Assembly (NCBI RefSeq): GCF_009674725.1
Contig: NZ_WKKH01000001.1
Span: 62,001-126,000, forward strand
Length of the DNA: 64,000 nucleotides
Direction of reading: 5' to 3'
From: Pedobacter petrophilus
GTDB taxonomy: Bacteria; Bacteroidota; Bacteroidia; Sphingobacteriales; Sphingobacteriaceae
In this document: positions 1-9,900 of the stretch, piece after piece
Layout: every line of letters starts with the position of its first letter
Position numbering within the stretch: the stretch's first letter is position 1
Notes under the pieces: model-generated
Told to the model about the DNA's origin: nothing
What the model saw: only the letters and a program-made list of their open reading frames with translations
Database searches by the model: none
Position numbers and translations under genes: made by a program

Positions 1-2
1 GC

Positions 3-1235
3 ACGGTAATGTCTATTACTGTACAAGAAGAAAACCGTTTATTAAGCAAGTGGTACTCTGCAAAGTCAGTGTTGTCAGGCGCACAAAATCCATCCATTAA
101 ACACTATAATATCGTGATTGATTCTGTTGGTAAAACAGCTTTTTTACCGGTTAACTCTGGTACAGATTTAAAGGCATTTGATCCACAGTTTTCAAAGTTT
201 GCCGGGGTAAACATCAAGCCAGCCGGAAAGGTAGATTTTTCTAAAGGGACGGTAACTTATACCGTTAAAATTGGCGATCAGGCGGCAGAAACCTATGCAA
301 TAGCTGCGGCCGTGAACAACAATCCGGTTTTAAACGGCTATTATGCAGATCCGGAAATTCTATATTCCAATCAAACTTCAAAATACTATTTATACCCAAC
401 CAGCGACGGATTTACAGGCTGGAGCGGTACTTATTTTAAAACATTTTCATCACCGGATTTAGTTAACTGGAAAGATGAAGGGGTAATTGTAGATTTGAAT
501 AAAGATGTTTCCTGGGCCAAAAAGAATGCCTGGGCACCAACAGCCATCGAAAAGAAGGTAAATGGCGCATATAAATATTTCTATTACTTTACTGCTGCGC
601 AAAAAATTGGCGTAGCGGTTGCAGATCATCCGGCAGGCCCTTTTAAAGACAGTGGAAAAGCGCTGATTTCTAAACGGCCGGCAGGCACAAAAGGCGGACA
701 GGAAATAGATCCTGATGTGTTCACTGATCCGAAAACGGGCAAAACCTATTTGTATTGGGGAAATGGCCACATGGCTGTTGCCGAGCTGAACGCTGATCTG
801 GTTTCCATAGATACGAACAGCATTAAGGTAATTACGCCTGATAAAACCTTTAGAGAGGGGACAGAAGTTTTCTTTAGAAATGGAAAATACTATTTTCTAT
901 GGTCTGAGAATGATACCAGAAGTCCGGATTACGGTGTGAGGTACGGCTATTCTGATTCACCTACCGGAAAAATCACCATTCCGGAGGATAACTTAATTTT
1001 AACCCAATTACCTGACCAGGCCATTTACGGAACCGGGCATAACAGCGTTATTCAGATCCCCGGAAAAGATGAGTGGTATATTGTTTATCACCGTTTCACC
1101 AGACCAAAAGGCATTACCATGGGCGAATCTGCAGGATACAACCGCGAGGTTTGCATCGATAAAATGGAATTTGATGAAAATGGTGGTATTAAAAAAGTAG
1201 TACCAACGCTGGAAGGCATTAAACCGATCAAATAA
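3..1235 (+). CDS. Glycoside hydrolase family 43 protein, 5' end outside window
   Basis: Secreted or surface five-bladed beta-propeller glycosidase, likely arabinofuranosidase, xylosidase or galactosidase; the exact linkage cannot be read. The frame is open to the left edge (codons before the ATG at 9 are also sense), and the first 100 residues look like the end of an accessory beta domain, so the gene starts outside the window. Counting from the ATG at 9, the three GH43 carboxylates are visible: base Asp114 in YYADPE, pKa-modulating Asp234 in EIDPDVF, acid Glu283 in REGTEVF. Its stop overlaps the next start (TAATG), so it is translationally coupled to the GH105 gene. First gene seen of the PUL running to 18740. 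Confidence 0.85.
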   Translation, partial: TVMSITVQEENRLLSKWYSAKSVLSGAQNPSIKHYNIVIDSVGKTAFLPVNSGTDLKAFDPQFSKFAGVNIKPAGKVDFSKGTVTYTVKIGDQAAETYAIAAAVNNNPVLNGYYADPEILYSNQTSKYYLYPTSDGFTGWSGTYFKTFSSPDLVNWKDEGVIVDLNKDVSWAKKNAWAPTAIEKKVNGAYKYFYYFTAAQKIGVAVADHPAGPFKDSGKALISKRPAGTKGGQEIDPDVFTDPKTGKTYLYWGNGHMAVAELNADLVSIDTNSIKVITPDKTFREGTEVFFRNGKYYFLWSENDTRSPDYGVRYGYSDSPTGKITIPEDNLILTQLPDQAIYGTGHNSVIQIPGKDEWYIVYHRFTRPKGITMGESAGYNREVCIDKMEFDENGGIKKVVPTLEGIKPIK

Positions 1236-2368
1236 TGAGAAAGATAAAATTACTTCAAGTTGTTACGGCTCTTATTTTGCTGCTCGCTGTGGTGAAAGAA
1301 ACCACTGCACAAACAAAAGAAACTATTCTCTCGCAACTTAATTTGGCCAATAATTATTGGCAGGCTACCAATAAACCGCAGGTTCGTGCTTTCTGGGATC
1401 ATGCAGCTTATCAAACGGGAAACATGGAACTGTATGCCTTGGGCAAAAATGAGGCTTACCGTAAATATGCGGAAGACTGGGCAGAACACAACCAGTGGAT
1501 GGGAGCGAAGTCCTCAGATCAGTCAAAATGGAAATATTCTTATGGCGAAACGGATGATTACGTGCTCTTCGGCGATTGGCAAATCTGTTTTCAAACCTAC
1601 ATTGATCTTTACAATTTGCAGCCTGCGGCATATAAAATTGCCCGTGCAAAGGAAGTGATGCAATTTGAAATAAGTACTGCGAAGAATGACTACTGGTGGT
1701 GGGCCGATGGACTTTACATGGTGATGCCGGTAATGACGAAGCTTTACAAGTTAACCGGCGATCAGAAATATTCGGAGAAATTATTCGAGTATTTTATGTA
1801 TGCCAACAGCATTATGTATGATCAGGAAGAGAAATTATATTACCGCGACGCCAAATATATCTATCCGAAACATAAAAGTACTAACGGTAAAAAGGATTTC
1901 TGGGCGAGGGGTGATGGCTGGGTTTTTGCCGGTTTAGCGAAGGTGTTAAAAGATCTTCCTGAAAATGATCCGCATAGAAAAGAGTATTTAACCAAGTATA
2001 AAAATATGGCGAAGGCGATTGCTAAATCGCAGCAGAAGGAAGGTTACTGGACGCGGAGCATGCTCGACCCTGAACATGCGCCTGGAGCAGAAACCAGTGG
2101 AACTGCTTTTTTTACTTATGGGTTACTTTGGGGCATTAATAATGGCCATTTAAAGGCAAAAACATATCTTCCAACGGCAAAAAAAGCATGGAAATATTTA
2201 TCAGAAACTGCCTTGCAGCCAGATGGTAAAATAGGTTATGTACAGCCGATTGGTGAAAAAGCCATTCCGGGTCAAGTGGTTAATGCCAGCTCCACATCGA
2301 ATTTTGGTGTCGGTGCCTTCTTATTGGCAGGCTGTGAAATGTATCGTTATTTATCTGATCAAAAATAA
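1235..2368 (+). CDS. GH105/GH88-family unsaturated glucuronyl or galacturonyl hydrolase
   Basis: 377 residues, the usual length for the YteR-like (alpha/alpha)6 barrel. These enzymes hydrate the 4,5-double bond of an unsaturated uronic acid left by a lyase, freeing it from rhamnose (rhamnogalacturonan) or galactose (arabinogalactan). A signal peptide covers residues 1-25, ending in TTAQ, so it is exported. Recognisable parts are WWWADGLYM, with Asp158 matching the catalytic Asp of the family, and WARGDGWVFAGLAKVL. The start overlaps the GH43 stop by one base. The sugar specificity is inferred only from the neighbours. Confidence 0.88.
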   Translation: MRKIKLLQVVTALILLLAVVKETTAQTKETILSQLNLANNYWQATNKPQVRAFWDHAAYQTGNMELYALGKNEAYRKYAEDWAEHNQWMGAKSSDQSKWKYSYGETDDYVLFGDWQICFQTYIDLYNLQPAAYKIARAKEVMQFEISTAKNDYWWWADGLYMVMPVMTKLYKLTGDQKYSEKLFEYFMYANSIMYDQEEKLYYRDAKYIYPKHKSTNGKKDFWARGDGWVFAGLAKVLKDLPENDPHRKEYLTKYKNMAKAIAKSQQKEGYWTRSMLDPEHAPGAETSGTAFFTYGLLWGINNGHLKAKTYLPTAKKAWKYLSETALQPDGKIGYVQPIGEKAIPGQVVNASSTSNFGVGAFLLAGCEMYRYLSDQK

Positions 2369-2378
2369 ACGTTTTCAA

Positions 2379-3623
2379 ATGAGAATTAAAAATATAGCAG
2401 CAGCCGTGATGATGCTGATTTGCTTTGCTGGTACAGCAGTTGCACAAAAGACTAAAAGTAAAAAGAATGTGGTGCTGGGCGACAGGCAATTCTGGCTTCA
2501 GCAGATGGATAAAATGGTTCGTCCGGTGATATATAACCTGGCGAAAGACAGCCTTAGGCTTGCAATGCCCAAAGTAACCTCTATCCATGTAGATAATAAA
2601 GACCACCGGATTAAAGTGCAATATGTGGAGGTTTTAGGTCGCGTTTTAAGTGGCATTGCACCCTGGTTACAGCTGGAAGGTGGCGCTCCGGAAGAGGTGG
2701 CTTTGCGGAAACAATATCGTGAATGGGCATTGAGCGGGTTAAAAAATGCGCTTGATTCTAATGCCAAAGATTTTATGACTTTCGATATCGGCGGGCAACA
2801 ACTGGTGGATGCCTCTTACGTGGCCCTTGCCGTAATCCGGGCCCCCTGGTTATGGGAAAATCTGGATCAGAAGAATCAAACTTTACTGATGAAATCTATC
2901 GTAACCACTAGAAGATTCAAACCTGTATTTTCTAACTGGCTGTTGTTTTCGGCAGTGAATGAAGCTTTTCTGGCCAGGTTTGGTTACGATTGGGATCCGA
3001 TGCGTGTAGATTATGCGCTTCAGCAAATGGAGCAATGGTATGTGGGAGATGGCATGTATAGCGACGGTACCTCATTTGCTTACGATTATTACAATAGTTA
3101 TGTGATTCATCCATATCTGGCCGCGTTATCTGAGATTATCGGCAAGAAAACGAATGCCTATAAAGACATGTTCGAAAAGATTAAAAAACGGAACGAGCGT
3201 TATGCAATCATTCAGGAAAGACTAATCAATACTGATGGAACTTATCCTGCAACGGGCCGGTCAATCATCTATCGCGGTGCGGCATTTCACCATTTAGCAG
3301 ACATGGCTTTAAGAAAAGCATTGCCAAAGCAGTTGAGCCCGGAGCAAGTTCGGGGTGCATTAACAGCTGTGATCAGAAAAACTTTGGAAAGCCCGGGTAC
3401 GTATAAAAATGGCTGGTTAACAATCGGTTTATATGGAGACCAGCCGGAGTTAGGAGATTTTTATAATAATCAGGGTAGTCCTTATATCGCTTCTAATATT
3501 TTTTTACCTTTAGGTTTGCCAGCCACTGACCCTTTTTGGGCAAATCCACCGGCAAAGTGGAGCGCACAAAAAATATGGGGTAGCGAAAATTTCCAAAACG
3601 ACCATAGCGTTAACTTAAAATAA
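2379..3623 (+). CDS. DUF2264 family protein (putative glycosidase)
   Basis: 414 residues with signal peptide (AAAVMMLICFAGTAVAQ). I chose the ATG at 2379, not an upstream in-frame ATG inside the GH105 gene, because it gives a clean signal peptide 10 bases after the GH105 stop. It reads as a DUF2264 alpha-helical barrel throughout, e.g. LSGIAPWLQLEG near the start and SNWLLFSAVNEAFL in the middle. DUF2264 members occur in Bacteroides arabinogalactan loci; I recall, without being able to check, that one founded CAZy family GH154 with beta-glucuronidase activity. That would suit the GH105 next door, but activity here is inference. Confidence 0.8.
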   Translation: MRIKNIAAAVMMLICFAGTAVAQKTKSKKNVVLGDRQFWLQQMDKMVRPVIYNLAKDSLRLAMPKVTSIHVDNKDHRIKVQYVEVLGRVLSGIAPWLQLEGGAPEEVALRKQYREWALSGLKNALDSNAKDFMTFDIGGQQLVDASYVALAVIRAPWLWENLDQKNQTLLMKSIVTTRRFKPVFSNWLLFSAVNEAFLARFGYDWDPMRVDYALQQMEQWYVGDGMYSDGTSFAYDYYNSYVIHPYLAALSEIIGKKTNAYKDMFEKIKKRNERYAIIQERLINTDGTYPATGRSIIYRGAAFHHLADMALRKALPKQLSPEQVRGALTAVIRKTLESPGTYKNGWLTIGLYGDQPELGDFYNNQGSPYIASNIFLPLGLPATDPFWANPPAKWSAQKIWGSENFQNDHSVNLK

Positions 3624-3671
3624 AATCCTGCGATCATATTTAATCGTCCTTTAACCTAACCTACAAAAAAT

Positions 3672-4790
3672 ATGAAAAGAAAGTTCAGTTTTTTCTTCTG
3701 TTTATTAGTGACTTTACTGTCAGCACAGCAGCTTGTTTTAGCGCAGCAAAAATATACTTCTTTTACGCCAGGCAAAATCTGGAAAGATGATAAAGGCGTT
3801 CATATTAATGCCCACGGCGGTGGCATAGTGGAATATAAAGGAACTTATTATTGGTTTGGCGAACATAAAGTTGAAGGTGGAAAAGGAAATACAGCGCAGG
3901 TTGGCGTGCACTGCTACTCCTCAAAAGACCTTTACAACTGGAAAGATGAGGGGATCTCTTTAGCTGTTTCGGATGATTTAAAAAGCGACATTGCAAAAGG
4001 ATGTATCCTGGAAAGACCTAAAGTAGTTTATAATAAAAAAACCAAAAAATTTGTCATGTGGTTCCACCTGGAATTGCTGGGCAAAAGTTATGAAGCCGCC
4101 AGAGCTGGTGTTGCCGTAGCAGATAAACCTACCGGACCGTATACTTTTATTAAAAGCTACCGGCCAAACGCAGGCAAAATGCCTTTTTATGCTGAAGGTA
4201 CCCCGGATGCTGAAAAAGTGAATTGTGAAAAGCCTGCAAATAAAAGTGATGGTTTCTTTTGCAGAGATTTGCCAGGCGGACAAATGGCGAGAGACATGAC
4301 GGTTTTTGTGGATGACGATGGAAAAGCTTATCATGTATTTTCCTCTGAAGAAAACTTTACGCTTCACCTGGCCGAGTTATCACCTGATTATTTAAGCCAT
4401 ACGGGTAAATTCATCAGGATTTATGTTGGTCAGCAAACCGAAGCACCTGCTTTGTTTAAGAAAAATGGCATTTATTATATGGTGGGTTCTGGTTGTACAG
4501 GCTGGGCACCTAACCCTGCAAGGTGGTTCAAAGCCACGTCCATCTGGGGGCCATGGACTTTTATGGGCAACCCTTGCGAGGGACCAGGTGCAAATATCAC
4601 TTACGGCGGACAGAGTACGCATGTTCTTCCAGCGCCTGGAAAAAAAGGTGAATTTATTTTCATGGCCGATAAATGGGAGCCGAAAAATGCCATTGATGGT
4701 CGTTACCTGTGGCTACCGATTAAGTTTGAAGGAGAGAAAATCAAAATCAACTGGCAGGATGAGTGGGATTTAAATACGTTTGATAAGTAA
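3672..4790 (+). CDS. GH43-like beta-propeller enzyme of the AHGGG type
   Basis: 372 residues with a signal peptide (to about residue 25, LVLAQ). Beta-propeller glycosidase of the GH43 clan. The first strand reads INAHGGGIVEYKGTYYW: where most GH43 enzymes have the base Asp, this group has His48 within AHGGG, as in exo-beta-1,3-galactanases, in which the usual base is known to be missing. Asp208 (ARDMTVFVDDDG) and the putative acid Glu257 (TEAPALF) are present. It is the last enzyme before the repeat-rich gap. Candidate roles are exo-galactanase or related galactosidase; the subfamily (24 or 34) should be settled by alignment. Confidence 0.78.
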   Translation: MKRKFSFFFCLLVTLLSAQQLVLAQQKYTSFTPGKIWKDDKGVHINAHGGGIVEYKGTYYWFGEHKVEGGKGNTAQVGVHCYSSKDLYNWKDEGISLAVSDDLKSDIAKGCILERPKVVYNKKTKKFVMWFHLELLGKSYEAARAGVAVADKPTGPYTFIKSYRPNAGKMPFYAEGTPDAEKVNCEKPANKSDGFFCRDLPGGQMARDMTVFVDDDGKAYHVFSSEENFTLHLAELSPDYLSHTGKFIRIYVGQQTEAPALFKKNGIYYMVGSGCTGWAPNPARWFKATSIWGPWTFMGNPCEGPGANITYGGQSTHVLPAPGKKGEFIFMADKWEPKNAIDGRYLWLPIKFEGEKIKINWQDEWDLNTFDK

Positions 4791-4816
4791 TTCAACTACG
4801 GTTTATGAAGGTGCTA

Positions 4817-5089
4817 GGTCCTAATCAGCCTAATCGGCGCCTTTCCTTTGAAAGGGACAGGCTATAGAGAAAAGCATTGATTACAGCTAGAGAGTTAAAA
4901 TAGTTCAGCGAGGAATGAAGGCGGCGGATAGAAACGCAGGGATTCTTCGCTGCACTCTGAATAATAAATTCTTGTATACTTTAAACTCAAAAGCTCCTCA
5001 TTGCGAGGAGGTACGACGAAGCAATCTAATTTCAAGATTCTTCAATGGAGATTGCTTCAGCAGATGAAGAATCTGCTTCGCAATGACGA
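4817..5089. repeat. Interspersed repeat modules with nested inverted repeat
   Basis: No gene is seen here. Three modules occur in order: a block near 4817-4860 resembling 6408-6458 and 40229-40276; a short word near 4928-4948 (TAGAAACGCAGGGATTCTT) repeated at 6502-6520; and a palindromic block at 4998-5089. The last has outer arms CATTGCG/CGCAATG and inner arms GAAGCAATCT/AGATTGCTTC and GATTCTTC/GAAGAATC. The two inner pairs interleave. A diverged copy of its right half lies at 6513-6566. The outline resembles the small palindromic repeats common between genes in Bacteroidota. Confidence 0.7.
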
Positions 5090-6405
5090 TTTTTCGCATA
5101 ATGAACAGGTCCTGAATCAAGTTCAGGAAGACGACCGTTTTAACCCACCGCTCATGCAATCGCGAAAAACCATATTTACATTCAATAACCTCATAGATCT
5201 GATGAAGCACCTCACTATTTCCATCTTGCTATCACCACCCTGCTGTCCGGCCTGGGAAATGATGGAAGGAGAAAACGTTTAAAGCTTAAACCACAATCTT
5301 TCAACCCACCACAACCCAAGGCAGCGCGTTTTGCCCGATCCTTCATCGGGTGCTTGTGCTGCCGAAACAAAGCTTAACGATTTTATCCGACATCAGTTCC
5401 AAGCCTTGATTGTTTGCTTCTTTATTATCAAGAATAAAGAAGATAGCCCTTCAGCGGCCAGCCGAGGCAAGCCAGCGCAGCAGCCAAATGATTGATAAGC
5501 CACAACAAAATAGATTACTTCACGCTTTCACTCAACCTCCACTTCAGTTCGCAAGGATGATTTTTCGCATAAGGAACAGGTCCTGAATCAAGTTCAGAAT
5601 GACGACCACTTTAACCCACCGTTCATGCAATGGCAAAAAAACTTATAGTGTAAAGAAACCCATCTAAGCACCTGCTATTAACATCTTGCTATCACCACCC
5701 TGCTACCTAGCCTAGGAAATGATGGAAGGAGAAAACGTTTAAAGCTTAAACCACAATCTTTCATTACCTCACAACCCGAGGCAGCGCGTTTTGCCCGATT
5801 TTTCATCGGGTGCTTGTGCTGCCGAAACAAAGCTTTAACGAATTTATCCGACATCAGTTTCAAGCCTTGAGTTTTGCTTCTTTTTGTCAAGAAAAAGAAG
5901 ACAGCCATTCGGCGGCCAGCCGAGGCAAGCCAGCGCAGCAGCCAAATGATTGATAAGCCACAACAAGATAGATTGCTTCACGCCCTCCCTCAACCCCAAC
6001 TTCAGTTCGCAAGGGCGATTTTTCGCATAAGGAACAGGTCCTGAATCAAGTTCAGGAAGACGAGCGTTTTAACCACCGCTCATGCAATGGCAAAAAAACC
6101 TATAGTGTAAAGAAACCCATCTAAGCACCTGCTATTAACATCTTGCTATCACCACCCTGCTGTCCGGCCTGGGGAATGATGGAAGGAGAAAACGTTTAAA
6201 GCTTAAACCACAATCTTTTAACCCACCACAACCCAAGGCAGCGCGTTTTGCCCGATCCTTCATCGGGTGCTTGTGCTGCCGAAACAAAGCTTTAACGAAT
6301 TTATCCAACATCAGTTCCAAGCCTTGATTGTTCGCTTCTTTATTATCAAGAAAAAGAAGATAGCCCTTCGGCGGCCAGCCGGGGCAAGCCAAGCGTAGTT
6401 GGAAA
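5080..6405 (-). repeat. Three tandem copies of a ~460-bp repeat with conserved hairpin
   Basis: Copies begin at about 5080, 5551 and 6009 (steps of 471 and 458 bp) and are near-identical over long blocks, for example the block with ATGATGGAAGGAGAAAACG and the block containing GGCAGCGCG. Each copy holds a nested hairpin: outer arms GGCAGCGC/GTGCTGCC around inner arms CCCGAT/ATCGGG. The - strand shows short open frames of 76 and 97 codons in copies 2 and 3, but copy 1 lacks one base (AAGCTTAACG against AAGCTTTAACG), which breaks the frame, so I do not call a protein. A fourth copy lies at about 40335-40655 and a remnant at about 18826-18890. Orientation is given as the strand of the short open frames. 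Confidence 0.85.
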
Positions 6406-6988
6406 AGCCCCAATCTCCCTATCGGCACCTTTCCCCAGAAAGAGAAAAAAGCACCTCTTAGCTATTGATCAAACGGTTCGGTTTTAAATGATGGTAGTGA
6501 CTAGAAACGCAGGGATTCTTCAATGGAAACTGCTTTAGCAGAGGAAGAATCTGCTTCCCACCGACGGGTTTTCCTTAAGGATACTTAATCAAGTTTAATT
6601 TGAAACCACAATTTAGAATTGTTTTAGTCTTAATAATTAATATAAAATTTCATGGTTCATTATTCATAAGCAAATATTAAACGTCAATCTGACGATTAAA
6701 ATTCGTAAAAATGGTGATTTAAGTCTCCAATTGCCCAAAACTTCACAATTTACCACCTATATTTTACCATATTACCCCTTCTAAGAGTTAAATTTTTCAT
6801 GGTTATTTGAGTAATCAGATCATCAACCTATGGAAATTTCAAAACTAAAAGTCCCGCTTTTTGTGTCTTCGCACGAACAATCAAAAATTTTTAAAATCAT
6901 GTCTTAACCAGGCAAATTTTAAGAATTTACCGAACTCTTTTACGCTGCAATCAGCAGCCCAAATTCATCCTAAATAAAAAAAATAAGA
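6406..6988. other. Repeat remnants and leader upstream of SusC
   Basis: No gene seen. 6408-6458 and 6502-6566 repeat the modules found at 4817-5089, so the tandem array is flanked on both sides by the same modules in the same order. 6570-6988 is AT-rich without recognisable repeats; it must carry the promoter and leader for the SusC gene at 6989, but I see no convincing TAnnTTTG box. Confidence 0.6.
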
Positions 6989-9900
6989 ATGGCTAAAAAA
7001 TTACTAAACATGCGAAAATGCATTTTTATGTTTCTGGTTACCGCAATTCTCACGGGAATTTACGGTGGAAACTTAAATGCCCAAACCCCTAAAGTCGCCG
7101 TAACTGGTCGGGTATCGGATAATAAAGGAATTCCGATACCTAGTGTAACGGTAAAAGAAAACGGAACTACCAATGTAACGATGAGTAACAACGATGGAAG
7201 TTACAAAATCACTGCCGCAAAAGGCTCAACTTTAGCATTTGCCTTTATCGGCTATGCAACCAAAAGTGTTACTGTTGGTGATCAACCGCAAATTAACATC
7301 ACATTAGTTGATGATGCAGAACAAGCACTGGAAGATGTGGTGGTTGTTGGATTCGGAAAGCAAAAAAAAGTAAATCTAACGGGTTCAGTAGGGGTAGTAG
7401 ATGCTAAATCTCTGGAAAACCGTCCGGTTCAGAACCTGTCTCAGGCATTGCAGGGCTTGGTGCCAGGGTTAAATATTTCACAAAATAATGGATCACTGGA
7501 AAGCAGGCCAACTATTAATATCAGGGGGGTAGGTACAATTGGTAGTTCTTCTTCAGATCCTCTGGTTTTAATTGATGGTATGGAGGGATCACTAAATGCA
7601 TTAAACCCACAGGATGTAGAAAGTATTTCTGTATTAAAGGATGCCTCAGCATCGTCGATATATGGTTCGAGGGCTGCATTCGGGGTGATTTTGGTTACTA
7701 CCAAAAGAGGCAAGGCCGGGAGAGTGCAGGTAAACTATAACAACAGTTTCCGTCAAACCAGTCCGGTTTTATTACCAGAAATGATGGACTCCTATACTTT
7801 CGCGCTATATTTTAACGATGCTGGCATAAATGGTGGCAGTGCACCTCATTTTGATGCAGCAAGTTTAAAAAGAATTAAAGATTTTCAAGACGGAACATTA
7901 AAAAGCACCATTATTCCAAGTCCCAACAATAATCTGGTTTGGGCAGATGGTTATGCATTTGGTAACGACAATAATGATTGGTACAAGGTGATGTACCGCG
8001 ACCATAGCTTTTCGCAAGAACACAATGTGAGTTTAACCGGCGGAACAGAAGCCACTTCATATTATCTGTCGGGGAATTTCATGGATCAAACCGGGATGAT
8101 GCGCTTCAATCAGGATGGCTATGCCAGGTATGGTGCTACAGCGAAAATCAATACTAAGATTTCAGAATTTTTAACTGCAAATTACAGCAACCGTTTTTTA
8201 AGAGAAACCTACCATCGCCCTGCGGCATTAACCACTGGTTTTTATGAAGGAATTGGCCGCCAGGGTTGGCCAACTTTGCCCCTGTATGATCCGAACGGTT
8301 ATTTGTATAGTTCTCCGTCTCCTGCTTTAGAAATGGCAGAAGGAGGCGATGATAATGAAGTTAAAGATTGGATGTATCAGCAAATCCAATTGGTTTTTGA
8401 GCCGATTAAAGGTTGGAAAACATTTGGAGAAGCAAATTATCGTACGCAAACGCAGTTCCGTCACTGGGATTCGCAGCAAACATTTAACCACGATGTAAAT
8501 GGAGTTCCGTATCTCTACAGAAGGAGTTCGAATGTAAACGAATATGGTTATAAGGAAAACTATTTTAATACCAATATTTACTCAGAATATTCGAAAAGTT
8601 ACGGTAAACACAACCTTAAGATCATGGCTGGTTTTCAGTATGAAGACACCCGCTATCGTGATTTAAATGCGCAAAGAAATGGCGTTATCGTAGCTGATAT
8701 CCCAACGTTGAACACCACATCCGGTCTGGATGCTGATGGTAAAGTGCTTGCGCCAACAGTTTCAGGTCAATATCAGAACTGGGCAACGCAAGGATTGTTT
8801 AGCCGTTTAAATTATGATTACGACGGGATTTATTTGTTAGAAGCTAACCTTCGCTATGACGGATCATCTCGTTTCCGTTCTGATAAACGATGGGGGTGGT
8901 TTCCATCAGTTTCTGCAGGGTGGAATATGGCGAGAGAGGAGTTTTTTAAAGACAAATTTTCGTTTGTAAATACCTTTAAGTTTCGGGCTTCTTACGGTAG
9001 TTTAGGGAATCAGAATACCAAAGTCTGGTATCCAACCTACTTAACCATGCCAATCGGTACGGCCAGCGGAACGTGGTTAATTAACGGCGGCAGACCGAAC
9101 ACCGCAAGTGCGCCAGGGATTGTAAGTTCTACCTTAACCTGGGAAACTGTAGAGAGTTATAACGCAGGATTGGATTTTGGATTTTTGAAAAACAGGTTAA
9201 CCGGATCTTTCGATTGGTTTAACCGTAAAACCTTAAACATGGTTGGGCCGGCACCAGAACTTCCCGTTACCTTAGGAACAGGTGTTCCATCAACCAACAA
9301 TACAGATTTAAAATCGGTAGGTTTTGAGTTTGAAATTGGCTGGAATGACCTTACCAAAAGCGGCCTGGGTTATGGTGTGAAGTTTTTATTGTCTGATTTG
9401 AAAACTACGGTTACCCGTTATCCAAACGCGACTATGTCTTTAGATATTTATAGAACCGGGCAGCAACTGGGCGATATCTGGGGATACACGACAATAGGAA
9501 TTGCCAAAACCCAGGAGGAGATGAATGCCCATTTGGCAACATTAAGTAACGGCCAATCGGCATTTGGTTCGCAATGGTCTGCGGGAGATATTATGTACGC
9601 TGATTACAATAAAGACGGTAAACTGGACTGGGGAAGCTGGAGACAGGGAGATTCTGGTGATGCACACCTGATTGGAAACAGCACCCCACGTTACCGCGTG
9701 GGTTTAGATATTAATATGGATTATAAAGGCTTTGATTTCCGGGCATTTTTCCAGGGGGTATTGAAAAGAGATTTCTGGCAAGGAAGTTATTTCTTCTGGG
9801 GTGCTACATCAGATAAGTGGTGGTCTACAGGTTTAGTACAACATACCGATTATTTTAGGAATGATCCGAATAGCCCGCTCGGCTTAAACTTAGATTCATA

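Noticed and set aside
2238-2378. Start of the DUF2264 gene inside GH105
   Set aside because: The ATG at 2379 begins a proper signal peptide directly after the GH105 stop.
5080-6405. CRISPR array
   Set aside because: The repeat unit is about 460 bp, with no short direct repeats of 25-40 bp and unique spacers; no cas genes.
5678-6428. Open frames of 76 and 97 codons on - inside the tandem repeat
   Set aside because: The frame is broken by single-base indels in the other copies (5080 and 40335), and the best conservation is in the hairpin arms; treated as repeat, not protein.
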